This document shows, in pieces, positions 49,468 to 62,249 of a stretch of DNA of 64,000 nt. Under the pieces are notes generated by a model. It ran no database searches. It was not told the origin of the DNA and worked only from the letters and a program-made list of their open reading frames with translations. Location: assembly GCF_954871325.1 (NCBI RefSeq), contig NC_088775.1, positions 68,115,561 to 68,179,560 on the forward strand. Reading direction: 5' to 3'. Every line of letters starts with the position of its first letter. Position 1 is the stretch's first letter. Position numbers and translations under genes: made by a program. This stretch comes from Gordionus sp. m RMFG-2023. Lineage: Eukaryota; Nematomorpha; Gordioida; Chordodea; Parachordodidae.

Positions 49468-52140
49468 ATTAATCAGTAATTGAAGACCAGATCCACTTTA
49501 TCGGACTTGCATTATGGAGCTATATAAAACTATATTTATTAAAGTTTATTTCACACTATTCTATATAATATAATAATTATAAAATAAATGTTTTATTTTT
49601 TATTTTAAATTTTAAATTTTATTAAAACAATAAGGCTTATCAAAGATTCATTGAATGTTTCATATATCAAGGATATAGAGATAATACATGCTATACATCC
49701 CGATATTTATTAATTAAATTTTTATACATAATATTAATAATTAATTTTTTATAGTAAACCGTATTGCACTATGGTGGAGGAAAATTTATTTAATTATTTA
49801 TTGCGCACAATATCCGACATATCCTCATTATGATATTTTAATTTTATATATTTTGTTTATTAACTAAAATTAATCCAAAATTCTATGGCAAAATTGCTTG
49901 ATTTACTCCATACCATACGATTATATATATAATTTATGGAATAAAATCACTCAGTGGTCTATATAATATATTTTAGTAATATAATTTGACTTACTTTAGC
50001 TGTATAGTCAATATAAAGCACTATTTTATTCTTTTTATTAAGGGGGTAAGGTTTTACATAATAATATGGTCATTTTCTAGAGGGGGACCGGGGTACATTG
50101 AGGGCAGGGGAACGTTAGGTCACTCCAATTATAATTTAATCTATTATTTTATAAGACTGGAAATTTGAGCCTAACATAGATAATTACGTCATACATGATT
50201 GGCTAAAAAATATTTGGTATTTTAATTTTTACAAAAGAAAATATATTTTGGCATACCAAAAGTAATAAAAAATATTTGCAAACTTTATCGTCTATATTTA
50301 TAAATAGAGCTTCAAAAATCTTAATAAATAGATTTTAGGAAAGTTTAAACCCTATTTTTCAATCTGACAAACTTTCAGAATCAATAAAAATGAATTAATA
50401 TGATTTTGGATGATATTTATAAAGTTAGTGGACTCGATCATAGTTGGTCATAGTTAATTTGGGACACACCATTTACCTCATTTTATTATTTACTGGTGAT
50501 GGATGGGCCCACGGAAGTTGTGGCACATTATTTGATAATTTTTTTATGTGCGATAAATGTAATTAAATACTTATATTTTATTATGTTTATGTTTAAATAA
50601 AAATTTTTTTACAAATTTTGCTAAATTTTATTTTATATAGTTATTGGTTATGAATTACAATATTATTAATAAAACCAAATGTTTTATAGTCTCTAATCTT
50701 ACCGGATTACTGATTTTAAATTTATTTTGACCTCTATTTCATGATTGTTTCAACTATCACATATGTGAGTCCCAACGTACACAGAGTCTATCATGGTTAG
50801 GACAAAAAAAAAATTTTTTAATCCAATTTTCAAAAAAATATCTTTATAATATATATTAATTATTTCAAATAGCTTATACTTTTGGGTCTATTAGTATTAA
50901 ATTATTAAGGTTTGAAAGAAAAATGTCCCAACCATCCCCGCCCTAATCAGGGTTTTTCAAAAATTTTAATGTATCCGAAAGTATTAGAACTATGATCTTA
51001 ATCACAGTGCTGCATAATAGAGTTCTAAAAGAGAGGGAAGGCCGCATTGTAAAATATACTATAGTTCTTTTATCAAAAAATTTAAAAAGTATATAGTGTG
51101 AACTTTTTCAAATAATATAATTCTTTTTAATTCTATAATTTTTTTTAACTCCATCAAAATCTAAAAATAAATTAATGTGTATATAGATATACATATTAAG
51201 CAATTATATATACCGATGTATGTCCACCATTTTGAGAAATTTTTAGCTATCTAGGTAACTTCAATTTTTGCTTTGATATCTAGCCCACAGCTATAATGAT
51301 TAAATTGCATCAAAATAAATTTAACTTTGTTGGAATTGGGAGAACAGCGCAATCATTTCATAATCAATACCTAATTTAATTCAGATAAACAAAGATATAA
51401 ATATTATGCTGACAAAAATTAAAGGTGAGAATAAGGTTGGGTGACAGAAATCATTAAAAAATAATTAATAATTGTTTTGAATAATTTTTTTTCCTTAACT
51501 GTTTAAAAAAAAATGTTTTATTTAAAAAAAAATAATAATAACGAGAAAAAAGATGAAAAATCGTTATAGCAAAGAAATAATAAATGGGTATTAATTAATT
51601 TATCTATTATAATAATATAATTATTAAACCTGTATAACTTGATCTCTTTATGATTGTAAACTAGAATCAAGAAATATTGAGGGGCTGGATGAGCTCTTGT
51701 TCATTCCACAATTAGGAGAAAGGCGCTAGGTGTAAAACTATAGAGTTTCTTGGCTGTTGTGCATTTATGGAAATTATTTTTAATTGTATATGGATAGTTA
51801 TTATTACCGAGTCTTATTACAAATCGATATTTTTGTATAACTATATTTAATTTTAAATATATATTATATTATAAATAAAGTATTATTTAATAATATAATA
51901 CATCATATCTTACCTTAGAAATTGTGTTTAAAAAAAAATTAATTTGATTTTTTCCCCGTTAACATAAATAAATATACAAAATTTATATTTATATAAAATA
52001 TAAAAAATATAAATAATTTATGACAGATTTCGCTTTTATATAAGATTAAGGGCATTAAAAAAAATTTATTTTTATTTTATTAAAGCCAAAATCGTATATT
52101 TTTCATAAAAAAAATATTAAATTTTAATAAAATATTTGTA
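49468..52140. other. AT-rich DNA upstream of the CELF exon, no gene seen
   Basis: No open frame with coding character was found. A G-rich patch lies at about 50038-50115. If the exon at 52141 is the first coding exon, the promoter and 5' UTR should lie within this stretch, but no clear core promoter motif could be singled out in such AT-rich DNA. Confidence 0.45.
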
Positions 52141-53191
52141 ATGTCCATTCTATTCATGAATAGCGGGAACGATTCAAACAATGACATAGGATTTTTATTA
52201 TCTACTAACAATAATCTCAAGGAATCGCAGCTTAAGAATGGTGCCACTGCCTTAACAACTTCCATGGAATTATGCGAGGCTAAAGATTTTCATTCCACCG
52301 ATAGTATACTGTTTCATGAAAAAAATTTGGAGAATAACAACATGCTTCGAATGTTTAAAGAAGGAAACATAGTTGTACTACAAAATATAGGCTCCCCCAA
52401 CACAAACCTTGCATCTGTTTCGCTCGAAAAAGTGGGAGCAAATGCCAGAAAAAGGGATATCGAAGGCAATTCTAGTATCCAAAACAACACGACGTTAATA
52501 TCCTCTCTTTATAATAATAATACGCTAGAAGGAGAGGAACTGATAATGAGTAATAATAACAAAAAACAGAATCTCAGGGACTTACTAGAAGACGAGCATT
52601 TGGAAGAAGGGGCTGCTAGCAAAAAAATAATGATAGAAAAATGCAACTCAGAAATTTTGAATTACATGGAAAACAATATAATTTTAGACAATAATCATAC
52701 TCAAGACGACAAACAAAATAATAATCAAACAATGGCCATGTTACAACAACCCTACGAAAAGGTTTCACCTTACATTCAGGACCGTTATCCACTCAACGGG
52801 TTAAACAAAGTATGCGTCCCTCTGTTAGGCGTGGAAGCGATCGAAAGAGAGATTTGGCTTAACAATGTAACAAAGGTAGAAAAAGAAACAATTAACTTCA
52901 TTGTGGCCACAACATCGTTACCCACCTTAGCCTCTAGTGGCTGTAAAACGCTAATTCAGCGTATTTCGGAGATAGATATGTCTCTCATAAATAAACCTTC
53001 CCATCTGCTAGATGATAATAATAATCACGGGCCTTCTATCCTGAATTTGCAGAGTGGCGAAAAATTGAAACTGTTCATCGGACAAATACCGAGAAACATG
53101 GAAGAAACTGATTTGAGACCTATGTTTGAACAATTTGGAACTATCTATGAGTTGAGCGTTTTGAAAGACAAATATTCAGGGATTCATAAAG
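52141..53191 (+). CDS. CELF/Bruno-like RNA-binding protein, N-terminal coding exon
   Basis: The exon encodes 350 full codons plus one base. Residues about 1-308 have no recognised domain and are rich in Asn, Glu and Ser, with several poly-Asn runs. Residues 309-351 read [20 protein letters not shown] then [19 protein letters not shown] and IHKG. This is the first half of RRM1 of the CELF3-6/Bruno-3 branch, with RNP2 as LFIGQI at 311-316. CELF proteins bind GU-rich RNA and control splicing, translation and mRNA decay in nucleus and cytoplasm. The exon ends at 53191 in AAAG|GTATAC, a good donor, cutting the Gly codon after its first base just inside RNP1. Vertebrate CELF genes, as I recall them, have an intron here too. 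The next exon should begin with CAFLTY-like sequence; none was found in the window. ATG 52141 is chosen because composition turns coding-like there; the frame is open back to 52084, and TTATTAAAG at 52085 could be an acceptor. The long leader is Bruno-like. Confidence 0.9.
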
Positions 53192-53196
53192 GTATA
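53190..53196 (+). promoter_or_regulatory. Splice donor after the CELF exon
   Basis: AAG|GTATAC fits the donor consensus at the expected place in the RRM. Reading on gives about 24 codons with no similarity to an RRM before a stop, which supports the splice. Confidence 0.8.
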
Positions 53197-53419
53197 CATA
53201 TTTTATTGAGAAAATTTATTGATATTAATCACATATACTATGAAATTCCTCATCAAAATTTGTCTTAATTACTTTAAACTCTGGCACAATACTCTTAGCG
53301 ATTTTCTTCATGTCAACTAAAATAATATCATTTTTTTGAAAGATTGCACAAATAATTAAATTATTTGTTGATATATTCTAATGCAAAAAAATGGATTCAT
53401 CGATTCCAATAAAAGGTTT

Positions 53420-53884
53420 ATTTAAAGTGGAGGTCCGCATTGGGCGGTTTTGCCCGCCCAGGCCCGCCCATACTTTGAATGGGTGTGGTCGGGTTTATTA
53501 AATATTTTTACATTGGGCCGGTGGGTTAAAATTATTTTAAAGTAATGGGCGGGCGTGGGAGGGAGATATTATATTTTTTAGGGGAAATGAGCACAACATA
53601 CTTCAATTTATTAAAAATAATAGTTTTATTTATAATATTGCATATTATTTATGTTAAATAAAAATACATAAAAATAAATAAAGAGCCAAATTAGCCATTA
53701 AAAAAATTTTTAGCATTAGGCGGGCGGGCTGGTTAAACAAAATTTATAAATAAATGGGAGGACGAGAGGGTTAATTTTTTTAAAAATTATAAGTGAGCAG
53801 GAGGACGGGTTAAATAAATTTCAAAACAACGGCTGGGTGAGATTTTTGGCTAAAACCCGCCCATTGCAGACCTCTAACTTGAAG
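53420..53884. mobile_element. 449-bp hAT MITE (53428-53876)
   Basis: The ends TGGAGGTCCGCATTGGGCGG and, inverted, TAGAGGTCTGCAATGGGCGG match closely. GGCGGGC/GCCCGCC motifs repeat inside both ends. The 8-base flanks ATTTAAAG (53420-53427) and ACTTGAAG (53877-53884) agree at six of eight positions. The centre is AT-rich and noncoding. It is similar in design to the MITE at 46684 but is a different family. Confidence 0.7.
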
Positions 53885-53989
53885 AGATGTCCTTTTCAGA
53901 ATGTACTGCCATTATTATTATTATACTAATAATGAGTTATTTTATCTAACCTTATAAAATCAATAAATACTTGATGGTAAAAATTACTT

Positions 53990-54740
53990 TAAAATGTTAA
54001 AAATTAGCATTTTTTGGCTTGGGAGGGGGGGGGGTATTTACCAACCTCTGGGTGAGCCTATGATATTCTCAATTTCTACAAAACCAAGTTATCTAATAGG
54101 GTTAATATGAAATAGATTTCGATCAGATTAATATCTTATAGTATAAATGGTTATATTTCATCGGAAATAATGCAGAGCTAAACCCTGGTATTCTCCTCTG
54201 TATAATAATGACCCGTCAGTAAAATCAAAGTGATATAATATTCTTACAATTTTACTGATTTAAGATAAAAAAAAATTAGGCATGATGGGCCATTAATAAA
54301 TATTTAATTTTAGCATAATTTCCTTGAAACTAGATATGAGCCTATGCCCGTCGATTACCACTTAGGACTGGTCTATTTTGCTTTTTGCAATAATAAATTT
54401 GCGTAAATGAACTAGCGGTAATGTTTTCGCTATAATATATACGTAAATGCATTCAGCCTAGAAGTAAGCATATATAAAAATTAACATACCTCTTCACCCC
54501 TCTCTCCCTAAAAATTAAATATAAACAAATATAAACGATATTTTTTGAATAAACAAATATAAGATAATAACTTTTAAAAATAAAGCAAGAAATTTTAAGA
54601 AAAAGTGCAAAATCAAAATTTAAAAATATAATCCGGACAAAGGACTATAAAAATTGGCCTAAAGCTCTCTAATAATATTTATAAGGGGAAACTACCCAAA
54701 GCCTCATCCCTCAAGAAAATCTTGAACGCATATAGTTCCA
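53990..54740. mobile_element. Two worn hAT ends of the G-run family
   Basis: A G run at 54022-54033 followed by GTGAGCCTATG (ending about 54062), and CCTCAAGAAAATCTTGAACGC at about 54708-54729, both resemble right ends of this hAT family. Partners and duplications were not found. The DNA between is AT-rich without coding signal. Confidence 0.35.
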
Positions 54741-56296
54741 TACTTAGCAAAAGGTTTTCGACTGTGATTCTATTCTCATAATATTTTGTCAATTTGAAAA
54801 AAAAAAATTTAATTACAATAAATTCTTTAATGGCTAAATAAATATTTTCTTCTATATCATTTAAAAATTAAAATATTCTTTTATATTCAATAATTAATTT
54901 TTTTTTAAATTATTATGAATAGGTCTTATATTCTACCAGATTTTAACTTTTTTCCGCTTTTGTATTTTGATTTCCGGTTTCAGAAGTCTTATAAAATGTT
55001 ACAGACAACGGTGCAAATAAGTCAATACACCTGTAATATCTCCTTGTGAATCCATATATTGTCATACCTGTATATGCAAAAATTAATTAAGAAATTTGTG
55101 GTAAAATTTATCCTACACTTGCTGGAATACAAATTTTGTCGAAAATATATTCTATGTGAAGAATAGCTATTCTATAAATTTTGAGCCAGATATGCAATGT
55201 TAATCAGTTTTAAATTTTTGCTTTAGTTGTAAATGTGTCTAAACGTTGGGAAGGGGGGGGGGGGTAGAAATAAATCTGAATTCCTATTGAAAGTAAATAC
55301 AACAAAGTTAACATATATTTATTCAATGATCTTTCGTACATATAACGGGGTTATTATATAAATATTTTAACAAATCATGTGTTGCTGTTGAAACCGGTAA
55401 CACAACTTTCTTTAAAAAAATCTTTTGTGTTTCTTTAATAGGAGAGTAAAAATTATCGATCCATTTCAGCCTTTTTATAAAATAAAAATAAATAAAATAT
55501 TTCGAAAATATAATGAACGAAGAGAGGATTTTCTAATATAAAAATAATCAATAAAATTGTCACAAATTTTTAGAAATTTATTATATTTTAAGTTATAATA
55601 TTTTTTTTAAAAAAATTCAAATTCAGTTCATATTATATATTATATTACATTAAGGGATACCAGAGATAGTGTGTTCCCGGGGCAGGTATTTTCCTCTCAA
55701 ATAATTTAAAAACTAATAAACTTTGAGATTTGAAATTTAAGTCAAATATGTATTTTAATAAGATGCTTAAGTAGGTCTAAAAATTTGGACAAAATTACTC
55801 ATGAAAAAAAAATTATATTTGCAAATTTAAATTTTAACATACCAAAAGTAACTTTTTAAAATTTTACATTTTCACTAATAACTTTTTTTATAAAAGTTTC
55901 AGACATATAATATTAATTTTAAATGATAAAAAATCTCCAATTTATCATATATAAAAATATTGACAATATTTTTGGTAATTTAATATCTACAAATTAAATT
56001 TTAATTAATTGTGAAGACCTGAGGCAGGTTTTGGTGGGGTATGCATTAGCCATTTTTAAGCAGGGATTATTTTGCATAAAAAAAATCCAACTAAATTTAT
56101 AAAAACATTAAAAGCCACTAGTTTGTCTAAGGCCACGAATGATAATATGAAGATGCTTGGCTTATTTGTTAATTATATGCAGTTTTAAGTGACAGCAAGT
56201 TCTTCCGGGTGATATATAAATATAATATAGATAAACCTTATAAATTTAACATATTAGACAATTTAATTTTATTTATTTACTTACAATTAACATTTT
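54741..56296. other. AT-rich intronic DNA with a poly-G run
   Basis: A run of about 14 G occurs at 55251-55264. I see no gene, exon or transposon end that can be supported. Confidence 0.5.
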
Positions 56297-56496
56297 NNNN
56301 NNNNNNNNNNNNNNNNNNNNNNNNNNNNNNNNNNNNNNNNNNNNNNNNNNNNNNNNNNNNNNNNNNNNNNNNNNNNNNNNNNNNNNNNNNNNNNNNNNNN
56401 NNNNNNNNNNNNNNNNNNNNNNNNNNNNNNNNNNNNNNNNNNNNNNNNNNNNNNNNNNNNNNNNNNNNNNNNNNNNNNNNNNNNNNNNNNNNNNNN
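56297..56496. other. Assembly gap of 200 N
   Basis: Exactly 200 N bases, a common placeholder length for scaffold gaps, so the true distance is unknown. Confidence 0.99.
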
Positions 56497-57249
56497 CACA
56501 ATGGCCTGAAAGAAATTCTCAGAAGCTACATATAATTTTTTTATAATTCTTAATTAAAAATTGTGTATTAGAAATAGTTACTAATAAATTTATGCTTGAT
56601 ATTTTTACAAAACAATATTTCTTAAAAAATTTTATTATCCCCCTCCCGACCAAAACCTGCGTATAAAAATAATTGATTCAGACTGATCCTAAGCAAAAAG
56701 ACCGATCTTTTTTTCTATCAATATTTCTTTTTTTAACCTAATTTAATTCTCCGACTTCTTTGACACTAGTTGGACTGTGGTCTTCAAAAAAAGATTGGAT
56801 TGGCCCCGATCTAAGACTGATAACTACTGACATTCAGTTTAATGCTTGCTACCTGATTTTTTTTATCTATTCTCCACAATAAACCCTAAAATCAATAGAG
56901 GTCAGGGTAATTCATTCTTTCACAAAAAATCATAGCTTTCCCACTTAATTGGTATAAAGGAATTGTGTGACACAACAATAAGAGTAAAAATGGAAAGATA
57001 TATAAACCAAATAACAAATATCGCGTATATGCGATTGTTTCTACAATAAATGACATCAAATTCTATGGTTTCCTTCCATAGTAATTGTAAAGTAAATTTT
57101 AATTGTATAATTTTTTTTAAATGGTCTAAATATTTGGGCAACTATAATAAAATATTCGATATTATTTTATACAAATGTAATCAACACATTTGTGGGAAAT
57201 CTGCATATATTTGTACACATAATATTCCTAGGGTTATTTAATTTAAAAA
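56497..57249. other. AT-rich intronic DNA, no gene seen
   Basis: Short GATC-rich motifs (ACCGATC, GATTGG, CCGATCTAAG) scattered at 56680-56830 may be a worn MITE. Nothing firm could be assigned. Confidence 0.4.
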
Positions 57250-57580
57250 TATGGCTAATAATGTACCACTTTTTTGAAAATATAGCTACCAATAGTGTGC
57301 TACTTTTTCGCCAAGTAGCATTAGCAGGGGAATACTAATTTCAAAAGTAGAGCTTAACAGCACTGCTGGTGGCCTCATTGAAAAGAAAATATCGATAAGT
57401 TTATAAACGTTCATTATCTAAACCAACTATTGAATAAGGTTTTTAGCAGAGTTGTTAATCGCTACTTTTAAAAGTAGCGTGCTACAGCTATCGCTATTTG
57501 TCAAAAAAAATTAGCCCGTTACCGCTATCGCTATTTGTCAAAAAAAGTAGCTCACTATTAGCTATTATTTTTTGTTTATA
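57250..57580. mobile_element. Pair of hAT-like ends facing apart
   Basis: The inverted end GCAGTGCTGTTAAGCTCTAC finishes at about 57365, and a forward end AGAGTTGTTAATCGCTACTT begins at about 57447. Both have GTAGC/GCTAC and GCTATCGCTATTTG-like repeats inside. Two elements ending within 100 bp of each other, or one rearranged element, would explain this. Confidence 0.45.
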
Positions 57581-58909
57581 ATGTTATTTTATAGTAAATA
57601 TATAAAAATCAACATATAAATATTAAAATATAGTTAGTTTTGATTAATAAAAAAATTTTTGTAATAAAAATAAATATTTATGGTAATTTGTTGCATTTTA
57701 TAAGTTTTTACCTAGTGTTATGTGTCCAACTATCTACCTTGGTACATATATATAATAACTACTATTAGAGCATTTTTCATCACTTTAAAGTTATCTGCTA
57801 TTTTATTCATTAGTGTCTGGCGACATAAAATTGTTGTACCAGAGGATAGTTTTAATCATCATGGTTAAAGATGGATTATCAACCAAGGACATTGTCTGAA
57901 CTGAGCTCCGTGAAGTTGGCAGAACGACTTTAAGTGCAATTAACAAAAATTATGCCATTATTTAGAGCCTTAATTGCACTTCTATCCGGACATCAGCAGA
58001 ATGAACCGTTCCTGAGTTATGAGCAAAATAAGGAATGTGTGAAATTTTGATGCTGGCAGAACGACTTGAGGTGCAATTAACAAAAGTTACGCCATTATTT
58101 AGAGTCTTAATTGCACTTCTATCCGGACATCAGCAGAATGAACCGTTCGTGAGTTATGAGCAAAATAAGAAAGTGTTGGCACTTTGTCAAAACCGAAAAT
58201 AAAAGAGATCCTTTTTTGAAAATTAACAATAATGTAGTATTTGATTTACTCCTAAATATTCTCATACCCGGATATCCGTATGTATAACCATAACCGAGCT
58301 ATACCTATTTAAAAAACTTGAAGTTGGCAGAACGACTTGAGGTGCAATTAACAAAAATTATGCCATTATTTAGAGCCTTAATTGCACCAAATTGCACTTC
58401 TATCCGGACATCAGCAGAATCAAACGCTCGTGAGTTATGAGCAAAATAAGAAAGTGTTGGCAGTTTGCCAAAACCGAAAATAAATTAGAATACCTTTTGA
58501 AACTTGGCAATTAATTAGTTTACAATTTGTGCTTTAATATTCTCAAAACGGGATATCCGTATCATTAACCGCAAGCGAATAATATTTATTTATCTGAGAA
58601 GAGTGAAGTAGGCTGAATTATTTATATAAAGTGAGGTGAAATTAGGGATACTTATGCCAATGTGTAGCCCTTTAATTGAACATTAAGAATCTATAAACGG
58701 CATATCAGCAGAATTAACGGCTAGTGAGCTATGAGCAAAATAAGAAAGTGTTGGCACTTTGCCAAAACCGAAAATAAATTAGATTACCTTTTGAAACTTG
58801 GCATTTATTTAGTATTCAATTTAATATTCTCAAAACGGGATATCCGTATCATTAACCGCAAGCGAGTAATATTTGCTTATTTAAGAAGCGGAAATAGGCG
58901 GAATTATTA

Positions 58910-59953
58910 ATAAAAAGTAGTGTTGTAAACGAAGTTCGTTTTTTTGAAAAAAGGTGATGAACGGCGTTCCTTTTCTTTGATGAACGCGTTCAATTTTACG
59001 TTCGTTCAATTTTAAAAACACTTTTTATTTTTATTTATTTGAAAAATTAATATTAATCCGCATTTTTTAACAAAAAAGTCTTATATTTTTATTTATTTGA
59101 AAAATTAATATTTAATCCAATTTTTAACAAAAAAGTCTTGTATTTTTTAATCAGCTGTTTTTACTTTTTCCTCTTTCATATTGCAATTAACGTACCATAG
59201 TGCTACTGCTAGAGAAGATAAGATTAAAGTTTATTAATTTGAATATTTTATATTTTAATTTAATAGATTAGCATTTGCATGGATATAAATATTTCATCAT
59301 CAGATTCTGAAAATCAAAATTCAATATTAGATGAATTAGAATTACCATGGCCCAAATATCAAAAATATTTCACTGTTTTAAAATCAATTCCGAGATATCC
59401 TTTTTTTTTGACGAGGAAGAAGAGGGCAGATTGGAGGATGATAACATAGCTCAATTTTTTGAAACAATGGATAAAACATTAAATGTTTTTAATAAATTCC
59501 CCCTTTTAATATTTATCAAGTATAACACCGCAATCCCTTCATCTGCCCCTGTTGAGCGAGTTTTTAGTATAGCTAACGCTGTATTAACTGACAAGCGTTC
59601 ATGCCTATCAGATGAAAATTTTGAAAAGCAATTATTATTAAAAATTAATAAGAAAATTTTTTTATAAATTTATTTTTTTATCGCTCTATTATATTGTATT
59701 TATAATTATATTATCAAAATAAAACTATTATTTTTTATCATGGCTAATATATTGTGTTGAAAAATATAAGGCATTTATTTATATCAAATTAAATTTAAAA
59801 AAAAATTTATCATAAAATTTTGAACGTATGAACGCGTTCATGAACTTGAACGCGTTCCTTTTTTTGAATTTGAACGTGAACGCGTTCGATTTTTGTCAAT
59901 GAACGTTGAACGCGTTCGATTTTTTTAAAAATGTTTACAGCACTAATAAAAAG
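58910..59953 (+). mobile_element. Short hAT (58918-59945) with perfect 8-bp target duplication
   Basis: The ends TAGTGTTGTAAACG and TGTTTACAGCACTA are an inverted pair. ATAAAAAG flanks it exactly at 58910-58917 and 59946-59953. The palindrome GAACGCGTTC occurs once inside the left end and four times inside the right end, a likely transposase-binding motif. At 1028 bp it is an internally deleted copy with only both ends of the gene left. Confidence 0.9.
59280..59667 (+). pseudogene. hAT transposase, internally deleted (start plus C-terminal domain)
   Basis: An ATG at 59280 starts MDINISSSDSENQNSILDEL followed by WPKYQKYFTVLKS, a plausible N-terminus ahead of a lost zinc finger. In another frame the C-terminal part follows with FNKFPLLIFIKYNTAIPSSA then PVERVFSIANAVLTDKRSCL, L-x-x-x-x-x-E-x-x-L-L-L-K-I-N and a normal stop at 59665. 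This is the hAT dimerisation domain of the Ac/hobo type, a different branch from the zf-MYM1-like copies at 41-48 kb. The BED finger and catalytic core are missing, so the element depended on another copy to move. Confidence 0.75.
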
Positions 59954-60540
59954 TAAGGTGCAATTAGCGTTACATATGCCAATGTGTAGCCCTTTATTGA
60001 ACATTAAGAATCTTTAAACGGCATATTAGCAGAATTAACGGCTAGTGAGTTATGAGCAAAATAATAAAGTGTTGGCACTTTGCCAAAACCGAAAAAAATT
60101 AAGAATAATTTTTGAAACTTGACAATTATTTAGTATTCAATTTGTGCTTTAATATTTTCAAAACGAGATATCCGTATCATTAACCCCAACCGAGTTATAT
60201 TTATTTATTTGAGAAGCGGAAATAAGCGGAATTCTTTGTAAATGTGAGGTGCAATTAGCGATACATATGCCAAGTAGCCCTTTAATTGAACATTAAGAAT
60301 CTTTAAACGGCATATCAGCAGAATTAACGGCTAGTGAGTTATGAGCAAATTAATAAAGTGTTGACACTTTGCCAAAACTGAAAATAAATAAGAATAACTT
60401 ACGAAACGAATCTTCTAATTTATAGTTTTTTACGTAAACTTATTACAAATCTTATTGCTTTTCTTCAATTACTTAGTTTACAATTTGTGCTTAAACGGGA
60501 TATCCGTATCACTAATAGTAACCGAGTTAAATCTCAAATT

Positions 60541-62249
60541 TTGAAATTAAGAATAGTTAAAATTTCTATTATTCATCTGTCCTCCGTTAGAAGTACTTTA
60601 ATCAGTTTAGCAGCCAAAATTAAAATATTAATAGGTAAATAAAAAATGGCGTCACAACTAAGACAAAATCAAGAATAACGACATACATCTTTTGCCATTA
60701 TTTTATGAATTACTATTAAATTTTTATAATTTGAAAATCTAGGCAGCGACACACATATTTTATTATTTATCTCTGATACCAGTAATATAAAATTTAAATA
60801 GGTACATTGGCCTTTATGACTTTTGTACTAGTCGCTTTATTATTTAATTCGCCAAAAATTTCATAGGTAAGATATAATATATATTTACATAATGTGAACA
60901 ATGTAGATTATATTAATCACAATAATAAAGAATAATTTGTTATAATTGCGGTATATATATTTATTTAGTCAGACATGATGTCGTTTTAATTATAATTTAT
61001 GTAAATTTAAGCGTTTAAGTTACGCTATTACTAAATATCACCCAGGCTATCTAAGATTATATATTATTTATATGAATTTGTATGAGATATATAGCGTTTG
61101 AATTTCACTAAAATGTTTTAGGTTTAAGCACATGATTGAATCCCTCGAGCTAGTTATTAGTGTTAGGCCCATCTACATGATACCTAAATTAAATATTGAA
61201 AAATATTAATGATTATAATTATTTCAAGTTTTTATACCTTTTCCATATAGTATGAGCGAATAATGCAGTTTCACTTAGCCACGTGAGGAATAGATTTTGA
61301 GTTTCAATAGAAGCATCTTAAATACTTTAGATTAAAATATTTAAAAAATTAACCTTTCACTATATTTGAAAATAAATTCTAAGAGCAGATATAGCAGTCG
61401 CGTTTTATTGCCAGAAGCACCAAAATTTTTGATATTGAGAAAAAGTTGAATATATATCTCCCTTGTATATAACTGGTATCATTACATTTTCATACATTAT
61501 TCACAATGTATAGAGCTGAACATATAATCTAGGAACTATACAGAAATTTCCGTCCATACATATTGTTGAAGCGGATGACATCAATTTTAGCATTATCAAA
61601 AATCAATATTCTACTATTTTCAGTTGGGAATATTTGAGTTCTTGAGTTTTTTGTATAGATGGGGTTCAAATTATATCATGAATATGGGGCATGGAAGGCC
61701 TATATTTTTTTCAGGAGCCTATCAATATGATGACCCCCTAATTTATATAAATGGGGGAATTGCTTCGGGATAATTTTAAATATAGAGTTTCTAAACATCT
61801 TATTTAAATACTTTTGGGATATATATTCATTCGCGTTTCAACTGGTTTTGAGGAATAGATTTTTCTATAGACTATTTCGTTTTTAAGAGCTCAAAATAAA
61901 TAACATTAGGGTGTGTTCATGTATACCTGATGAATTATAAGTGTGATCATATTTACATTTTGCAATACAGCCTGATTTCCTGAAACAGTAATGAAAATTT
62001 CCAACTTTTCATAATGAAATCTGAATGGCTTATTTTGATAAAAAAGGAAATTTTGCCTATTGGCATATTGGACCTTTAATAATATATATATATATTTATA
62101 TTAATATTTTAGATTGTTACCATAAATGTTTTGATTTATTCAAGCATAGCATTCAATAAAAGTATTTAATTACCGTCTACATTAAACAATACATTTATTG
62201 GGCTATATACAAATGGAGCATCTTTAAAAATAAATAATATAATAATTTA
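60541..62249. other. AT-rich intronic DNA, no gene seen
   Basis: This is the longest stretch in the right part with no obvious transposon end or tandem repeat. A short (TA)n lies at about 62080. No RRM-like exon was found on either strand. Confidence 0.5.

Larger units (their letters stand above)
57905..60540. repeat. Tandem array of about 285-290 bp units, interrupted by a hAT
   Basis: The landmark GAGTTATGAGCAAAATAA (or GAGCTATGAG) occurs at about 58015, 58150, 58434, 58727, 60047 and 60335. Other shared pieces are GGTGCAATTA, CATCAGCAGAAT, GTGTTGGCACTTTGCCAAAA and CGGGATATCCGTATCATTAA. The first interval is only about 136 bp (a partial unit). The hAT at 58918-59945 splits the array; without it the spacing is regular. 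Copies are visibly diverged from one another. This repeat is unrelated to the 290-bp satellite despite the similar length. Confidence 0.85.

Noticed and set aside
56209-56535. Frames crossing the N gap
   Set aside because: Most residues are unknown; the frame is meaningless.
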